Source: PS1 clade bacterium | GTDB taxonomy: Bacteria; Pseudomonadota; Alphaproteobacteria; RS24 | NCBI GenBank assembly: GCA_016779015.1 | Contig: JADHOK010000005.1 | Coordinates: 1-27,241, forward strand | Length of the DNA: 27,241 nucleotides | Direction: 5' to 3' | In this document: piece after piece, positions 9,899 through 18,530 of the stretch | How the letters are laid out: every line of letters starts with the position of its first letter | Position numbering within the stretch: the stretch's first letter is position 1 | Notes under the pieces: model-generated | Told to the model about the DNA's origin: nothing | The model's database searches: none | What the model saw: the letters and a program-made list of their open reading frames with translations, nothing else | Made by a program: the position numbers and the translations under genes

Positions 9899-10381
9899 AT
9901 GTTTGATGAAAGCTTTTTTGTTGCCGTTTCCTTTTTCACCGTCGTCGGTCTGTTCATTTATTTGAAACTGCCGAGCAAGATGATGCAGGCGCTGGACGAG
10001 AAATCGGCTGAGATTGCCAAGCAATTGGATGACGCCAAAGCGCTGCGTGCAGAGGCGGAAAAAGTGCTGGCCGATTACGAAGAGCAGCGCAAACAGGCCG
10101 AGGCACAGGCCGAGCAAATCATCGCCGATGCCAAAGCATCGGCTGAGCGCACAGTGGCGGAATCGCGTGACGCCATGCAGGCCGCCATGGAACGGCGCAC
10201 CAAGCAGGCGGAAGATAAAATCGCCCGCGCGCAGGAGAGCCTTGAAAAAGAGGTTCGCGCTGCCATTACATCCTTGGCGATTGACGCGGCGGCGCATCTT
10301 GTTGCTTCGGGAATGACCGATGAGACGGCGCAAAAACTGGTCGATAATAATATTTCCGAGCTGGCCGACCGGCTTAATTAA
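9899..10381 (+). CDS. atpF: F0F1 ATP synthase subunit b
   Basis: A 160-residue peripheral-stalk subunit, partner of b'. The start at 9899 has GGAG (9887-9890) eight bases upstream. An N-terminal membrane helix (about 5-22, SFFVAVSFFTVVGLFIYL) is followed by K-L-P-S-K and then a long coiled coil (about 30-135) and a C-terminal delta-binding segment ending ISELADRLN. It is the last gene of the F0 operon. The F1 genes (atpHAGDC) are not downstream; a convergent lytic transglycosylase gene ends 13 bases away. Split F0 and F1 operons are normal in alphaproteobacteria. Confidence 0.95.
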   Translation: MFDESFFVAVSFFTVVGLFIYLKLPSKMMQALDEKSAEIAKQLDDAKALRAEAEKVLADYEEQRKQAEAQAEQIIADAKASAERTVAESRDAMQAAMERRTKQAEDKIARAQESLEKEVRAAITSLAIDAAAHLVASGMTDETAQKLVDNNISELADRLN

Positions 10382-10394
10382 TTCTCTAAATGGC

Positions 10395-12134
10395 TTACCG
10401 CGCCCTGACCGGCAGCACATTAATGCGTTGGTCTTGGGCGCGATATTGCGGCCAGCTTTCGGCCGCCAAAATGCGCTGGCTATCGGCGCTTTGATATAAG
10501 CGGTCGCGGTAAATCCATAAATTGGCCAGGACTTTTTGCACATAATTACGCGTCTCAGGCGCGGGCAAGCTTTCGATAAACAGCAGCGGGTCTTGCACGT
10601 CGTTCAATTCACGCCGCCAGCGCCGCACATTGCCCGGCCCGCCATTATAGGCGGCCAGCATATGCACCAGTGAGCCGTTGAAATAATCCTCGCTCATCAG
10701 CATGCTCAGATATTCCTGACCGATCTCCAGATTGAGCTCGGCATCGAGCAACTGGTCGCGACCTGTGCGGCGACGGAGCGAACGGTCGCCGGTCACAAAA
10801 GCAGCTGTGCCGGGCATAATTTGCATCAATCCGCGCGCCCCCGCATGGCTTTTGGCGCGGGCTTTGAAGCGGCTTTCCTGCCTTATCAGCGCCAGCAACA
10901 GGGCGCGGTCAATGCCTTCAGTTGCAATATCGACGACCGGATAGCTGCTCTCATAAAGCGGCAGCGGCAGGCCATTGGCGATATTGCCGCCGAGCCGCGA
11001 GGCCAGCGCCAATTGCACGGCCGGATATTGATTGTCGCGGGCGAAAGCCAGCAGCGCCCGCGCTTCGAGGTCGGACAGGCGTTCTTGCAGGTGCAGAAGC
11101 TCCAGCTCGGCAAGCTCCTCTTGCGCAGCCTGACGCAGCATTTGCGCGCGCCGCACGGCAGGGTGGGCGGTGAATAAATTATTGCTGCCATTATCGGCAC
11201 GGCGCCAGTCAATAATCACCCCGCCGCGAATATGCTGCATCGACAAGAGCGCGTAAAAATTCGGCCCCGAACGCGCGGCGGCGCGGAAATGCTCTTCAGC
11301 TTTTTCGACCTCGCCGGTTTGGCGCAAACCGCGCGCCGCCCAGAACGAAGCTTTGGCGCGCAACGCCGGGCTGGCGGTGCGATTGCGGGCCAGATTTTCA
11401 AAATGGGTGATGGCGCTGTCGATTTGGCCGAGGCGATAGGACGCCAGACCGGCGTGCCAATCGGCCATTTGAACGAGGTTGCGCGACGCCGTCGCTTCGC
11501 GCGCCAGCTTCAACGCTTCGGGCACTTTACCCTCGATATAATACGAGCGCGCAATCAGCGATTTCAGAAAATGCGTCTCGGCTTTGCGCAGCCGTCTGTC
11601 TTGCGCCGGTTCGCCGATATATCTCAACGCTTGGGTCGGGCGCTCACGGCGGACTAGAAATTCGACGTGGTTTTTAATCCGCCGTGCGGTTTTGGTTCGA
11701 AACAGCGACTGGCCGGAACTGGCGCGCTCGTTGAAATAAACCCTGGAAGGCGGGCGTTTGGGCATGGAGACGCCGCGCGGTTTGCGCTTTTGCGCCAGCT
11801 TATAGACGCGCCACGCGCCGGGCTGGTCGGCGTAATTTTTCAGCCAGTCGCGCAGCTCGGGCCAGCGCGCGCGATAAGCGGTCGGGTGCATATAGCGCTG
11901 AAACAGCACATGCCCCATCAGCGTCGTGTCTTCAATCTTCATAATCAGCCGGTCGGCACGGTCCCATTTGCCGTTCTCCTGCAGGCTGAAAATATTTTTA
12001 TAGAGCGCCGCATCGGGCAATTTTGCCGGACGATAATCGGGGCGTGGCACCGGCGGTGACAGCTTTTCAGCCGCCAGTCCGGCATTAATATGCGCGCTCA
12101 TCAGCGCCACCAGCATGAACAATGTTTTACGCAT
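10395..12134 (-). CDS. slt: soluble lytic murein transglycosylase (GH23, Slt-like)
   Basis: A 579-residue periplasmic enzyme that cleaves the MurNAc-GlcNAc bond of peptidoglycan to form 1,6-anhydro ends. Residues 1-22 are a signal peptide (MRKTLFMLVALMSAH, then INAGLAA). A long helical superhelix of TPR-like repeats fills about 40-400. The GH23 domain follows: catalytic E420 in ALIRQESRF, then ARGLMQIMPGTAAF and the AYNGGPGNVRRW motif. The chosen ATG (12134-12132) overlaps the udg stop as TGATG, so translation is probably coupled; a longer frame to 12164 lacks a signal peptide at its N-terminus. Its stop lies 13 bases from that of atpF. Confidence 0.94.
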   Translation of the reverse strand: MRKTLFMLVALMSAHINAGLAAEKLSPPVPRPDYRPAKLPDAALYKNIFSLQENGKWDRADRLIMKIEDTTLMGHVLFQRYMHPTAYRARWPELRDWLKNYADQPGAWRVYKLAQKRKPRGVSMPKRPPSRVYFNERASSGQSLFRTKTARRIKNHVEFLVRRERPTQALRYIGEPAQDRRLRKAETHFLKSLIARSYYIEGKVPEALKLAREATASRNLVQMADWHAGLASYRLGQIDSAITHFENLARNRTASPALRAKASFWAARGLRQTGEVEKAEEHFRAAARSGPNFYALLSMQHIRGGVIIDWRRADNGSNNLFTAHPAVRRAQMLRQAAQEELAELELLHLQERLSDLEARALLAFARDNQYPAVQLALASRLGGNIANGLPLPLYESSYPVVDIATEGIDRALLLALIRQESRFKARAKSHAGARGLMQIMPGTAAFVTGDRSLRRRTGRDQLLDAELNLEIGQEYLSMLMSEDYFNGSLVHMLAAYNGGPGNVRRWRRELNDVQDPLLFIESLPAPETRNYVQKVLANLWIYRDRLYQSADSQRILAAESWPQYRAQDQRINVLPVRAR

Positions 12135-12970
12135 CAGCCCGCCAGTCGTGTTTTGAGGGCGCAAAGGTCGGCCCAGACATCGGCTTTGGTTTCGGGGCGG
12201 CGCAGCACATAGGCCGGGTGCAGCAATGGCAAGGCCGGTAGGCTGATATTATCGGCCTCATATGTCTGCCATTGACCGCGCAATTTGGTAATGCCGGTCT
12301 CGGTTTGCAGCAGTGTTTTGTTGGAGATATTGCCGACCAACAGCAGCATGTCGGGCTTGGCCAGCGCGATATGGCGTTCGATGAACGGCCGACAAATGGC
12401 AATCTCCTCCGCCGAGGGGGTGCGATTGCCCGGCGGCCGCCACGGCACGATGTTTGAAATATACAGATTTTCGGCGCGGCTGAGGTCGATAGTGGCCAGC
12501 ATCGTGTCCAGCAATTGCCCCGACCGACCGACAAAAGGTTTGCCTTCGCGGTCTTCATCTTGGCCCGGCGCTTCGCCGATGAGCATGATTTTGGCACCCG
12601 CGACACCGTCGCAAAATACGGTGTTTTTGGCGGTCTTTTTAAGGCCGCAGCCGTCAAACCCTTGGATGGCGTTTTGCAGCGCTTCCAGACTGTCAGCCGC
12701 CGCGGCGACCTCGGCGCTGGCGGCGGCGCTGTCTGCGGCATTGGCGGTGGGGATTTGGGGCGTCGCGAGTTGAGGCGCTGCCGGTTTGAAATTTACTTCA
12801 GGTTTTATTTCAGGCTTTATTTCGTGCGTTGGTTCCAAGGGTGCTTGCGGTGGCGTTGAATGGTTGGCGAAATGATTAACCGGCGCCTCGGCCAGCATAT
12901 CGGTGCAGCCGGCCTCCACATGCTGACGCAGCATGTCGACAATTTCAGCGCGCGACGGCGAATCGGCCAT
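12134..12970 (-). CDS. udg: uracil-DNA glycosylase, family 4-like with incomplete Fe-S cysteine set
   Basis: A 278-residue UDG-superfamily protein. The ATG at 12970 is chosen because GGAGG (12980-12976) lies five bases upstream; an ATG at 12994 is in frame but lacks a site. Residues 1-28 look helical, 30-98 form a Pro/Ala/Glu-rich linker with an EIKPEIKPEV repeat, and the catalytic domain starts near 98. Motif A is GEAPGQDED (132-140) and motif B is HPAYVLRRP (251-259), as in family 4 enzymes. Family 4 binds 4Fe-4S through CxxC, a KCRPP cysteine and a later cysteine; here the first is FDGC (only C108), the second site reads PWRPPGNR, and only C193 remains of the later pair, with an extra C120. 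Activity on uracil is likely by family, but cluster binding is doubtful. It is cotranscribed with slt. Confidence 0.88.
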   Translation of the reverse strand: MADSPSRAEIVDMLRQHVEAGCTDMLAEAPVNHFANHSTPPQAPLEPTHEIKPEIKPEVNFKPAAPQLATPQIPTANAADSAAASAEVAAAADSLEALQNAIQGFDGCGLKKTAKNTVFCDGVAGAKIMLIGEAPGQDEDREGKPFVGRSGQLLDTMLATIDLSRAENLYISNIVPWRPPGNRTPSAEEIAICRPFIERHIALAKPDMLLLVGNISNKTLLQTETGITKLRGQWQTYEADNISLPALPLLHPAYVLRRPETKADVWADLCALKTRLAG

Positions 12971-13084
12971 TTCATCCTCCAGAACGGAGACCATAAAAGC
13001 ACACTCTCCCGACGATGCAAACGCCGCGGCGTCGCATTTGGTCGCAGCCGCATGATTTGCACGGCGTTGCAGAAAGCGTTAGGT

Positions 13085-13138
13085 TAAAGCCAATTTTGGG
13101 ACCGCGGTCGGCCTCTATCGGCCACGCTAAAGCCGATT
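13085..13138 (+). repeat. direct repeat upstream of ETF-QO
   Basis: TAAAGCCAATT (13085-13095) and TAAAGCCGATT (13128-13138) match at 10 of 11 positions, 43 bases start to start, four helical turns apart. They lie in the 186-base divergent region between udg and ETF-QO, the second ending 18 bases before the ETF-QO start. A palindrome GACCGCGGTC (13100-13109) lies between them. They could be paired operator sites; no regulator is identified. The rest of this intergenic region shows no convincing promoter or terminator. Confidence 0.35.
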
Positions 13139-13156
13139 AGAAAATGGAGCACTTTG

Positions 13157-14869
13157 ATGAGTGATTTACCGGTAAATCAGGTCAATGCACGGCAGGGTTG
13201 GGCGTTGGCGCCAGAAGAACGCGAAGGCATGGAATACGATGTGGTGATTGTCGGCGGTGGACCCGCCGGTCTGTCCGCAGCGATTCGCCTGAAGCAAATG
13301 GCTGCCGAAAAAGACCAAGACGTTTCGGTTTGCGTGCTGGAAAAAGGTTCTGAGATTGGCGCGCATATTTTGTCGGGCGCGGTTATTGACCCAGTCGGCA
13401 TTTCGCGTCTCTTCCCCGATTGGAAAGCAATGGGCGCGCCGCTGGAAACCGAAGTCACCGACGATAAATTCCTCGTATTGGGCCCGGCGGGCGCATTTCC
13501 GCTACCCAATTTCATGCTGCCGCCGCTGATGAAAAATCACGGTAATTACATTGCCAGCCTTGGCAATGTGGCGCGCTGGCTGGCCGAACAGGCCGAAGCG
13601 CTTGGCGTCGAGATTTATCCGGGCTTTGCCGCCGCCGAATTGTTGTTCGATGAAAACGGGGCGGTGCGCGGTGTCGCCACCGGCGATATGGGCGTCTCCA
13701 AAGAGGGCGGCAAAAAAGACGGCTGGATGCCGGGCATGGAATTGCTGGCCAAATATACGCTGCTCGGCGAGGGCGTGCGCGGCTCGCTGTCGAAAGCGGC
13801 GATTGCCAATTACGAGCTCGATAAAGACAGCGATTATCAGAAATTCGGCATCGGCATCAAAGAGTTGTGGCAAGTCGCGCCTGAAAAGCACAAGCCCGGT
13901 TTTGTGCAGCACACGCTGGGTTGGCCGCTGGACAATAAAACCGGCGGCGGCTCTTGGCTGTATCATTTCGGCGATAATTTCGTCTCCATCGGTTTTGTGA
14001 CCCATTTGAATTATCAAAACCCGTATCTGTCCCCTTATGACGAATTCCAGCGTTTCAAAATGCATCCGGCCATCAAGCCGTTGCTGGAAGGCGGCAAGCG
14101 CATTTCTTATGGCGCGCGGGCGATTACCGAGGGCGGTTATCAATCAGTGCCGAAACTGGCTTTTCCGGGCGGGGCGCTCATCGGCTGCTCGGCCGGTTTT
14201 GTCAATGTGCCGCGCATTAAAGGCAGCCACAACGCTATGGAAACCGGCATTATGGCGGCGGAAGCGGCGTTTGAAGCGGTCACGGGCGGGCGCGCTCATG
14301 ACGAGCTGACGGCTTATCAAGAAGCTTATGATAATTCGCGCGTCGCCAAGGAATTGAAAATGGTGCGCAATGTGAAGCCGCTCCTGTCGAAATTCGGTAA
14401 TTTCATCGGCACGATTTTGGGCGGTGCGGAAATGTGGATGCGGACGCTGGGCATCGGCCTGCCTTACACGCTGGCCCACGGCAAGCCTGACCATGCGGCG
14501 TTGAAAAAAGCTGCCGAATGCCAACCGATTGATTATCCCAAGCCGGATGGCGAAGTGGCTTTTGACAAGCTGTCTTCTGTGTTCTTGTCGGCGACCAATC
14601 ACGAGGAAGACCAACCGGCGCATTTGACGTTGAAAGATGCGTCTGTGCCGATCGAGGTTAATCTGCGCGATTATGACGAGCCGGCGCAGCGTTATTGTCC
14701 GGCCGGGGTTTATGAGATTGTCGCCGAGGAAGACGGCACCAATCCGCGCCTGCAAATCAATGCGCAAAACTGTGTGCACTGTAAGACTTGCGATATCAAA
14801 TGCCCGAGCCAGAATATTAACTGGGTGGTACCCGAAGGTGCGGGCGGACCGAATTATCCGAATATGTAG
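13157..14869 (+). CDS. electron transfer flavoprotein-ubiquinone oxidoreductase
   Basis: A 570-residue membrane-associated flavoprotein that passes electrons from reduced ETF (fatty acid and amino acid oxidation) to ubiquinone. The ATG at 13157 has GGAG (13146-13149) seven bases upstream; a TTG three bases earlier is discounted. The N-terminal FAD-binding motif is VVIVGGGPAGLSAAIRL. The middle contains the conserved quinone-side blocks GWPLDNKTGGGSW, then FPGGALIGCSAGFVNVPRIKG. The C-terminal 4Fe-4S domain has C514 (RYCPAG) and C539, C542, C545 in CVHCKTC, with a further C549, then the family ending NINWVVPEG. Length and motifs match the family end to end. The etfAB genes for its donor are not in the window. 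It heads a plus-strand run with the TPR gene and ispE. Confidence 0.97.
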   Translation: MSDLPVNQVNARQGWALAPEEREGMEYDVVIVGGGPAGLSAAIRLKQMAAEKDQDVSVCVLEKGSEIGAHILSGAVIDPVGISRLFPDWKAMGAPLETEVTDDKFLVLGPAGAFPLPNFMLPPLMKNHGNYIASLGNVARWLAEQAEALGVEIYPGFAAAELLFDENGAVRGVATGDMGVSKEGGKKDGWMPGMELLAKYTLLGEGVRGSLSKAAIANYELDKDSDYQKFGIGIKELWQVAPEKHKPGFVQHTLGWPLDNKTGGGSWLYHFGDNFVSIGFVTHLNYQNPYLSPYDEFQRFKMHPAIKPLLEGGKRISYGARAITEGGYQSVPKLAFPGGALIGCSAGFVNVPRIKGSHNAMETGIMAAEAAFEAVTGGRAHDELTAYQEAYDNSRVAKELKMVRNVKPLLSKFGNFIGTILGGAEMWMRTLGIGLPYTLAHGKPDHAALKKAAECQPIDYPKPDGEVAFDKLSSVFLSATNHEEDQPAHLTLKDASVPIEVNLRDYDEPAQRYCPAGVYEIVAEEDGTNPRLQINAQNCVHCKTCDIKCPSQNINWVVPEGAGGPNYPNM

Positions 14870-14893
14870 CCCGCGCGGCGAAAGGTGAACCGG

Positions 14894-16630
14894 ATGACGA
14901 AGCGCCATTATCTGCTGATCGGTCTCGCGGCCATCTGTCTGGTGGTCGCCATCGGGGTGGTTCAAATCTCGCAAAAAGTCGAAGAGTTTATCGTCGATCA
15001 GGGCGCGGCCGGGGCTTATCTGGCGGCGCGGCAGGCCACCCGAATGAACGATGCCGAAGCGGCGGGCGGTTATTGGACGCGCGCGTTGGCGGCGCGGCCC
15101 GATGATCAGGAATTGCTGCAATCTGCCATGCAGGCAAGAGTGCTGGCCGGAAATTTTGACGATGCTATGGGCTTGGCGCGCCGTCTTGTCTCGGTGACGC
15201 CGCAAAATCAGCAAGCGCATATCCTGCTAGCCGTCGCAGCATTTAAGGAACGACGTTTTGAATTGGCGTTGGAGCATGTCGATGCCATGGGCGCCGGCCC
15301 GTTAAGCGCGGTGCTGGCTCCCAATATGCGCATTTGGGTGGCGTTGGCGCGCGATGACGAAAAAATGGGTGCCAGCGCGGTCAAAAAACTGACCCGCGCC
15401 AGCCTGTTTGCCGGTGTGCCGCTGGTGCAGGCCGCGCGGGTGCTGGAGATTAACGGCAATATGGAAGCCGCCAATGCGCATTATAATGATGCGGTGCGAG
15501 CTGGTGCGGCGCGCTATCTTTATTTTGTGCTCGCCTATGGCGGCTTTTTGGAACGCCAAGGCGAGGTCGAGAAAGCCCGGAAACTCTACGCTTTCTATCA
15601 GGCTTCGCATATTGAACACGCTCATATCAGCGCGGCGCAGGCGCGGCTTGCGACCGGCGATAAACCACAATTTGACGATGACCCGATGACCGGTATGGCG
15701 GCGGCGTTTTTTGCGATTGCCGAAGCCATGCGCGCCGAAGACCGTTTGGATTTGGCGCTTGGCTATTTGCGGCTGGCGCAATATTTGCATCCGGGTGACG
15801 AGCTGACCGCGTTTTCGCTGGGCCAGTTGCTTGGTGAGCGCGAGCGTTTTGTCGATGCGGCCGAACAATTTGGGACGCTGGAAACCGGGGCGCTGCTCTA
15901 TGACGATGCGCAAATCCAGCGAGCGCAAATGTTGTTCGAGGCGGGCGCGCCGGAGGCGGCGATTGCGGTCTTGACCCAACAGTTAAAAGAACGCCCCGAT
16001 GATCGCGACCTGTTGATTTCACTGGGCGACTTGTATCGCGCCGAGACGCGTTTTGCCGAGGCTGAGAAATCTTATGACGCGGCAATCGCGCTGCTCGAAA
16101 ACGAAAGCCCGCGCGATTGGCACTTATATTTTGTTCGCGGCATGATGCGCGAGCGGCTCGGCGATTGGGATATGGCCGAGATTGACCTGCAGCGCGCGCG
16201 CAAGCTGTCCAATGATGAGCCGCATGTGCTGAATTATCTCGGCTATAGCTGGATTGATAAGGGCATGTATCTCGATGAGGGGCTGAAAATCATCAAGCAG
16301 GCGGTCAAAGAACAGCCGAAAAATGGGGCTTTTGTTGACAGTCTGGGCTGGGCGCATTATCGCCTCGGCAATTACGCAACGGCGTTGCAAGTGCTGGAAC
16401 GCGCCTCGCAATTGGAGCCGACCGATCCGGTCATCACCGACCATTTGGGGGATGCGCTGTGGCGTATGAAGCGCGAGGTCGAGGCGCGCTATCAATGGCG
16501 TAAAGCGTTGGCTTTCGAGCCGACGCCCGAAGATCGCGCCAAGATTGAGCGCAAATTGCTGACCGGCCTTGGGCCGCCGGAGAAGAAAAAGCCCGAGGCG
16601 CATATGCCGCGCGGCGGCACCGCCATTTAG
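14894..16630 (+). CDS. membrane-anchored tetratricopeptide repeat protein
   Basis: A 578-residue protein. The ATG at 14894 is preferred because AAGGTG (14882-14887) lies six bases upstream; a GTG at 14885 would overlap that site. Residues 6-26 form one membrane helix, so the bulk is probably periplasmic. From about residue 30 onward helices follow the 34-residue TPR pattern. The most canonical repeats are C-terminal, from about 447: LNYLGYSWIDKGMYLDEGLKI, then DSLGWAHYRLGNYATALQVL and DHLGDALWRMKREVEARYQW. That C-terminal block resembles a TPR family often found beside ETF-QO and ispE in alphaproteobacteria. A scaffold role is inferred; no enzyme motif is seen. The stop is five bases before ispE. 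Confidence 0.85.
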   Translation: MTKRHYLLIGLAAICLVVAIGVVQISQKVEEFIVDQGAAGAYLAARQATRMNDAEAAGGYWTRALAARPDDQELLQSAMQARVLAGNFDDAMGLARRLVSVTPQNQQAHILLAVAAFKERRFELALEHVDAMGAGPLSAVLAPNMRIWVALARDDEKMGASAVKKLTRASLFAGVPLVQAARVLEINGNMEAANAHYNDAVRAGAARYLYFVLAYGGFLERQGEVEKARKLYAFYQASHIEHAHISAAQARLATGDKPQFDDDPMTGMAAAFFAIAEAMRAEDRLDLALGYLRLAQYLHPGDELTAFSLGQLLGERERFVDAAEQFGTLETGALLYDDAQIQRAQMLFEAGAPEAAIAVLTQQLKERPDDRDLLISLGDLYRAETRFAEAEKSYDAAIALLENESPRDWHLYFVRGMMRERLGDWDMAEIDLQRARKLSNDEPHVLNYLGYSWIDKGMYLDEGLKIIKQAVKEQPKNGAFVDSLGWAHYRLGNYATALQVLERASQLEPTDPVITDHLGDALWRMKREVEARYQWRKALAFEPTPEDRAKIERKLLTGLGPPEKKKPEAHMPRGGTAI

Positions 16631-16635
16631 CGCCC

Positions 16636-17493
16636 ATGCTGCAGCTTTCGGCCCCGGCCAAAATCAATCTCACTTTGAAAGTCACCGGACGTCTCGCGGA
16701 CGGCCCGCATGCCGGTTATCATGAGATTGAAAGCCTGGTCGCCTTTGCCGATATTGGCGACCGCCTGTTTATCAAAAAAGCCGCCGTCACCTCATTGGAG
16801 GCCAATGGGCCTTTTGCCAATGCGTTGGCGGGCGACAATCTGGTCGCTGCGGCGCATGCAGCCCTTGAGACGCAGACCGGTAAGAGCTTGCCGACGCATA
16901 TGCTGCTGGAAAAAAACCTGCCCGTCGCGGCCGGTCTTGGCGGCGGCTCGGCGGATGCGGCGGCGGCGCTGCGCGGTTTGGCGCAATTGCACGAATTGGA
17001 TGCGCCGCTATTGGATATTGCCGCTACATTGGGCGCGGATGTGCCGGTGTGCCTTCACGCCGCGCCGTATTTCATGAGCGGCATCGGCCATCAGCTGCAC
17101 ACCCTGTCTGATTTGCCGGCGTACGATATTGTGCTGGTCAATCCGCGCCTGCCACTGGCCACCGCAAAAGTTTTCAAGGCTCTGGCCGAGACCGGTGATT
17201 ATTCTGTTACAGCACCGCTGCCGACAGGTTTTGCCGATGCCAAAACGCTGCTTGCCTATATGCAACAGCAGGGCAATGACCTTGAGGGCGTTGCGTGTGG
17301 TCTGGTGCCGGAGATTGGGGCCTGCCTCGATGCGCTCAAAGCTAGTGGCGTTGCGCATGCGGCGATGAGCGGTTCGGGTGCCAGTTGCTTCGGCCTTTGC
17401 GCCCCGGGCAGCGGCAAGGCTTTGGCGGCGCGGTATCGCACGATACGAGAAAAAGACTGGGTGGTTTCAGGTCGCCTCATGGGCGCGGCTTAA
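16636..17493 (+). CDS. ispE: 4-diphosphocytidyl-2-C-methyl-D-erythritol kinase
   Basis: A 285-residue GHMP-family kinase that phosphorylates the 2-hydroxyl of CDP-methylerythritol in the DXP isoprenoid pathway. Active-site Lys9 is in PAKINLTL, the ATP-binding glycine motif LPVAAGLGGGSADAAA is about 95-110, and catalytic Asp135 is in LGADVPVC. A second glycine loop near the C-terminus, AMSGSGASCFGL, completes the GHMP fold. The start follows the TPR stop by five bases with no strong Shine-Dalgarno, suggesting translational coupling. It converges on the polyprenyl synthase gene, which uses the pathway's end products. The C-terminus is full length. Confidence 0.96.
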   Translation: MLQLSAPAKINLTLKVTGRLADGPHAGYHEIESLVAFADIGDRLFIKKAAVTSLEANGPFANALAGDNLVAAAHAALETQTGKSLPTHMLLEKNLPVAAGLGGGSADAAAALRGLAQLHELDAPLLDIAATLGADVPVCLHAAPYFMSGIGHQLHTLSDLPAYDIVLVNPRLPLATAKVFKALAETGDYSVTAPLPTGFADAKTLLAYMQQQGNDLEGVACGLVPEIGACLDALKASGVAHAAMSGSGASCFGLCAPGSGKALAARYRTIREKDWVVSGRLMGAA

Positions 17494-17512
17494 TAAGCTC
17501 TTAGTAAGCTCT
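17494..17512. repeat. short tandem repeat at the ispE/ispB convergent junction
   Basis: TAAGCTCT occurs at 17494-17501 and 17505-17512, separated by TAG, a unit of 11 bases. It spans the seven-base gap between the two stops and includes the ispB TAA and the last codons of that gene. It resembles the 13-base duplication at 25716-25741. Confidence 0.4.
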
Positions 17513-18520
17513 GGCGATACAAAAATCGACCAGACGGATGAGCGTCTTTTGCACCTCGTCGGCGGCGAACAGGCCGAGCGCGTCCTTGGCTTTGTCGCCG
17601 TAATGGCGCGCCCGTTCAATGGTATCGCCCAGCGCATCGGTCTTCGCCATCAGTTCCAAAGCGTGCTCCAATTGTCCGCTATCAGCGCTCGGATGGGCCA
17701 CTGCTTGTTCCCAAAAGGCGCGCGCTTTGGCGTCGCCGCGGTGATAGGCCAGAATGACCGGCAGGGTGACTTTGCCCTCGGCGAAATCCTCACCGATATT
17801 TTTGCCGAGCACGCGATTGACGCTGCCATAATCCAGCGCGTCGTCGATAAGCTGAAAAGCAATACCGAGATTGCGCCCATAAGCGGTCAGCGCTTTTTGC
17901 TCGGCCGTGCTTGCACCCGCAATAACCCCGCCGGTTTCCGCCGCCGCGGCAAACAGCGCTGCGGTTTTGGCGTCGATAATATCGAGATAGCTGTCCTCGC
18001 TAATCTGCGCATTATTCATTGCCGCCAATTGCATGACTTCGCCCTCGGCGATGATGGCGGCCGCCGAAGACAGAATGCCGAGCGCCGGCAAAGAGCCGGC
18101 CGCGACCATCATCCGAAACGCTTGCCCGAGCAAGAAATCGCCGACCAGCACACTGGCCTGATTGCCCCACAGATTGCGCGCCGTCGGCTTGCCGCGCCGC
18201 ATATCGCTGCCATCGACGACGTCATCGTGAAGCAATGTGGCGGTGTGCATATATTCAACCGCCGCCGCCATTGTGATGTGGTCTTGTCCCGCATAGCCCG
18301 ACAGGCGCGCCGCCGAAAGCGTCAGCAGCGGACGCAGTCTTTTGCCGCCCGCGCCGATAAGGTGGTCGCCGATTTCGGGTATTAATGCAGCAGCCGACTG
18401 CATGTGATGGGCAATGGCCTGTTCGACTTTTTGCAAATCATCGGCAAACAGTGACTGCAAATCCGATAATGCGTCATCGGTGGAACGGCGGCTCTCGCTA
18501 AAATTGATAATTTTTGTCAT
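17501..18520 (-). CDS. ispB: polyprenyl (octaprenyl-type) diphosphate synthase
   Basis: A 339-residue trans-prenyltransferase that extends farnesyl diphosphate with IPP to make the ubiquinone side chain. The first aspartate-rich motif is D99-D100-V-V-D103 in LLHDDVVDGSDMRRGKP, the second D226-D227-A-L-D230 in FQLIDDALDY, and GGKRLRP (58-64) binds IPP. Small residues upstream of the first motif fit a long-chain enzyme; exact length is not predictable here. The frame stays open to 19102, but that extension lies antisense to the methyltransferase gene and is rejected. The ATG at 18520 matches the family start. No Shine-Dalgarno precedes it; a good promoter places the start of transcription only about four bases upstream. 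Confidence 0.93.
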   Translation of the reverse strand: MTKIINFSESRRSTDDALSDLQSLFADDLQKVEQAIAHHMQSAAALIPEIGDHLIGAGGKRLRPLLTLSAARLSGYAGQDHITMAAAVEYMHTATLLHDDVVDGSDMRRGKPTARNLWGNQASVLVGDFLLGQAFRMMVAAGSLPALGILSSAAAIIAEGEVMQLAAMNNAQISEDSYLDIIDAKTAALFAAAAETGGVIAGASTAEQKALTAYGRNLGIAFQLIDDALDYGSVNRVLGKNIGEDFAEGKVTLPVILAYHRGDAKARAFWEQAVAHPSADSGQLEHALELMAKTDALGDTIERARHYGDKAKDALGLFAADEVQKTLIRLVDFCIARAY

Positions 18521-18530
18521 ATTGCCAGTG

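Noticed and set aside
14144..15220. 358-residue minus-strand open frame across ETF-QO and the TPR gene
   Set aside because: Antisense to two well-supported genes, with His/Arg/Ile-rich sequence and no family motif.
17378..18385. 335-residue plus-strand open frame across the ispE 3' end and ispB
   Set aside because: Antisense to the aspartate-rich motifs of the polyprenyl synthase; composition is that of a shadow frame.
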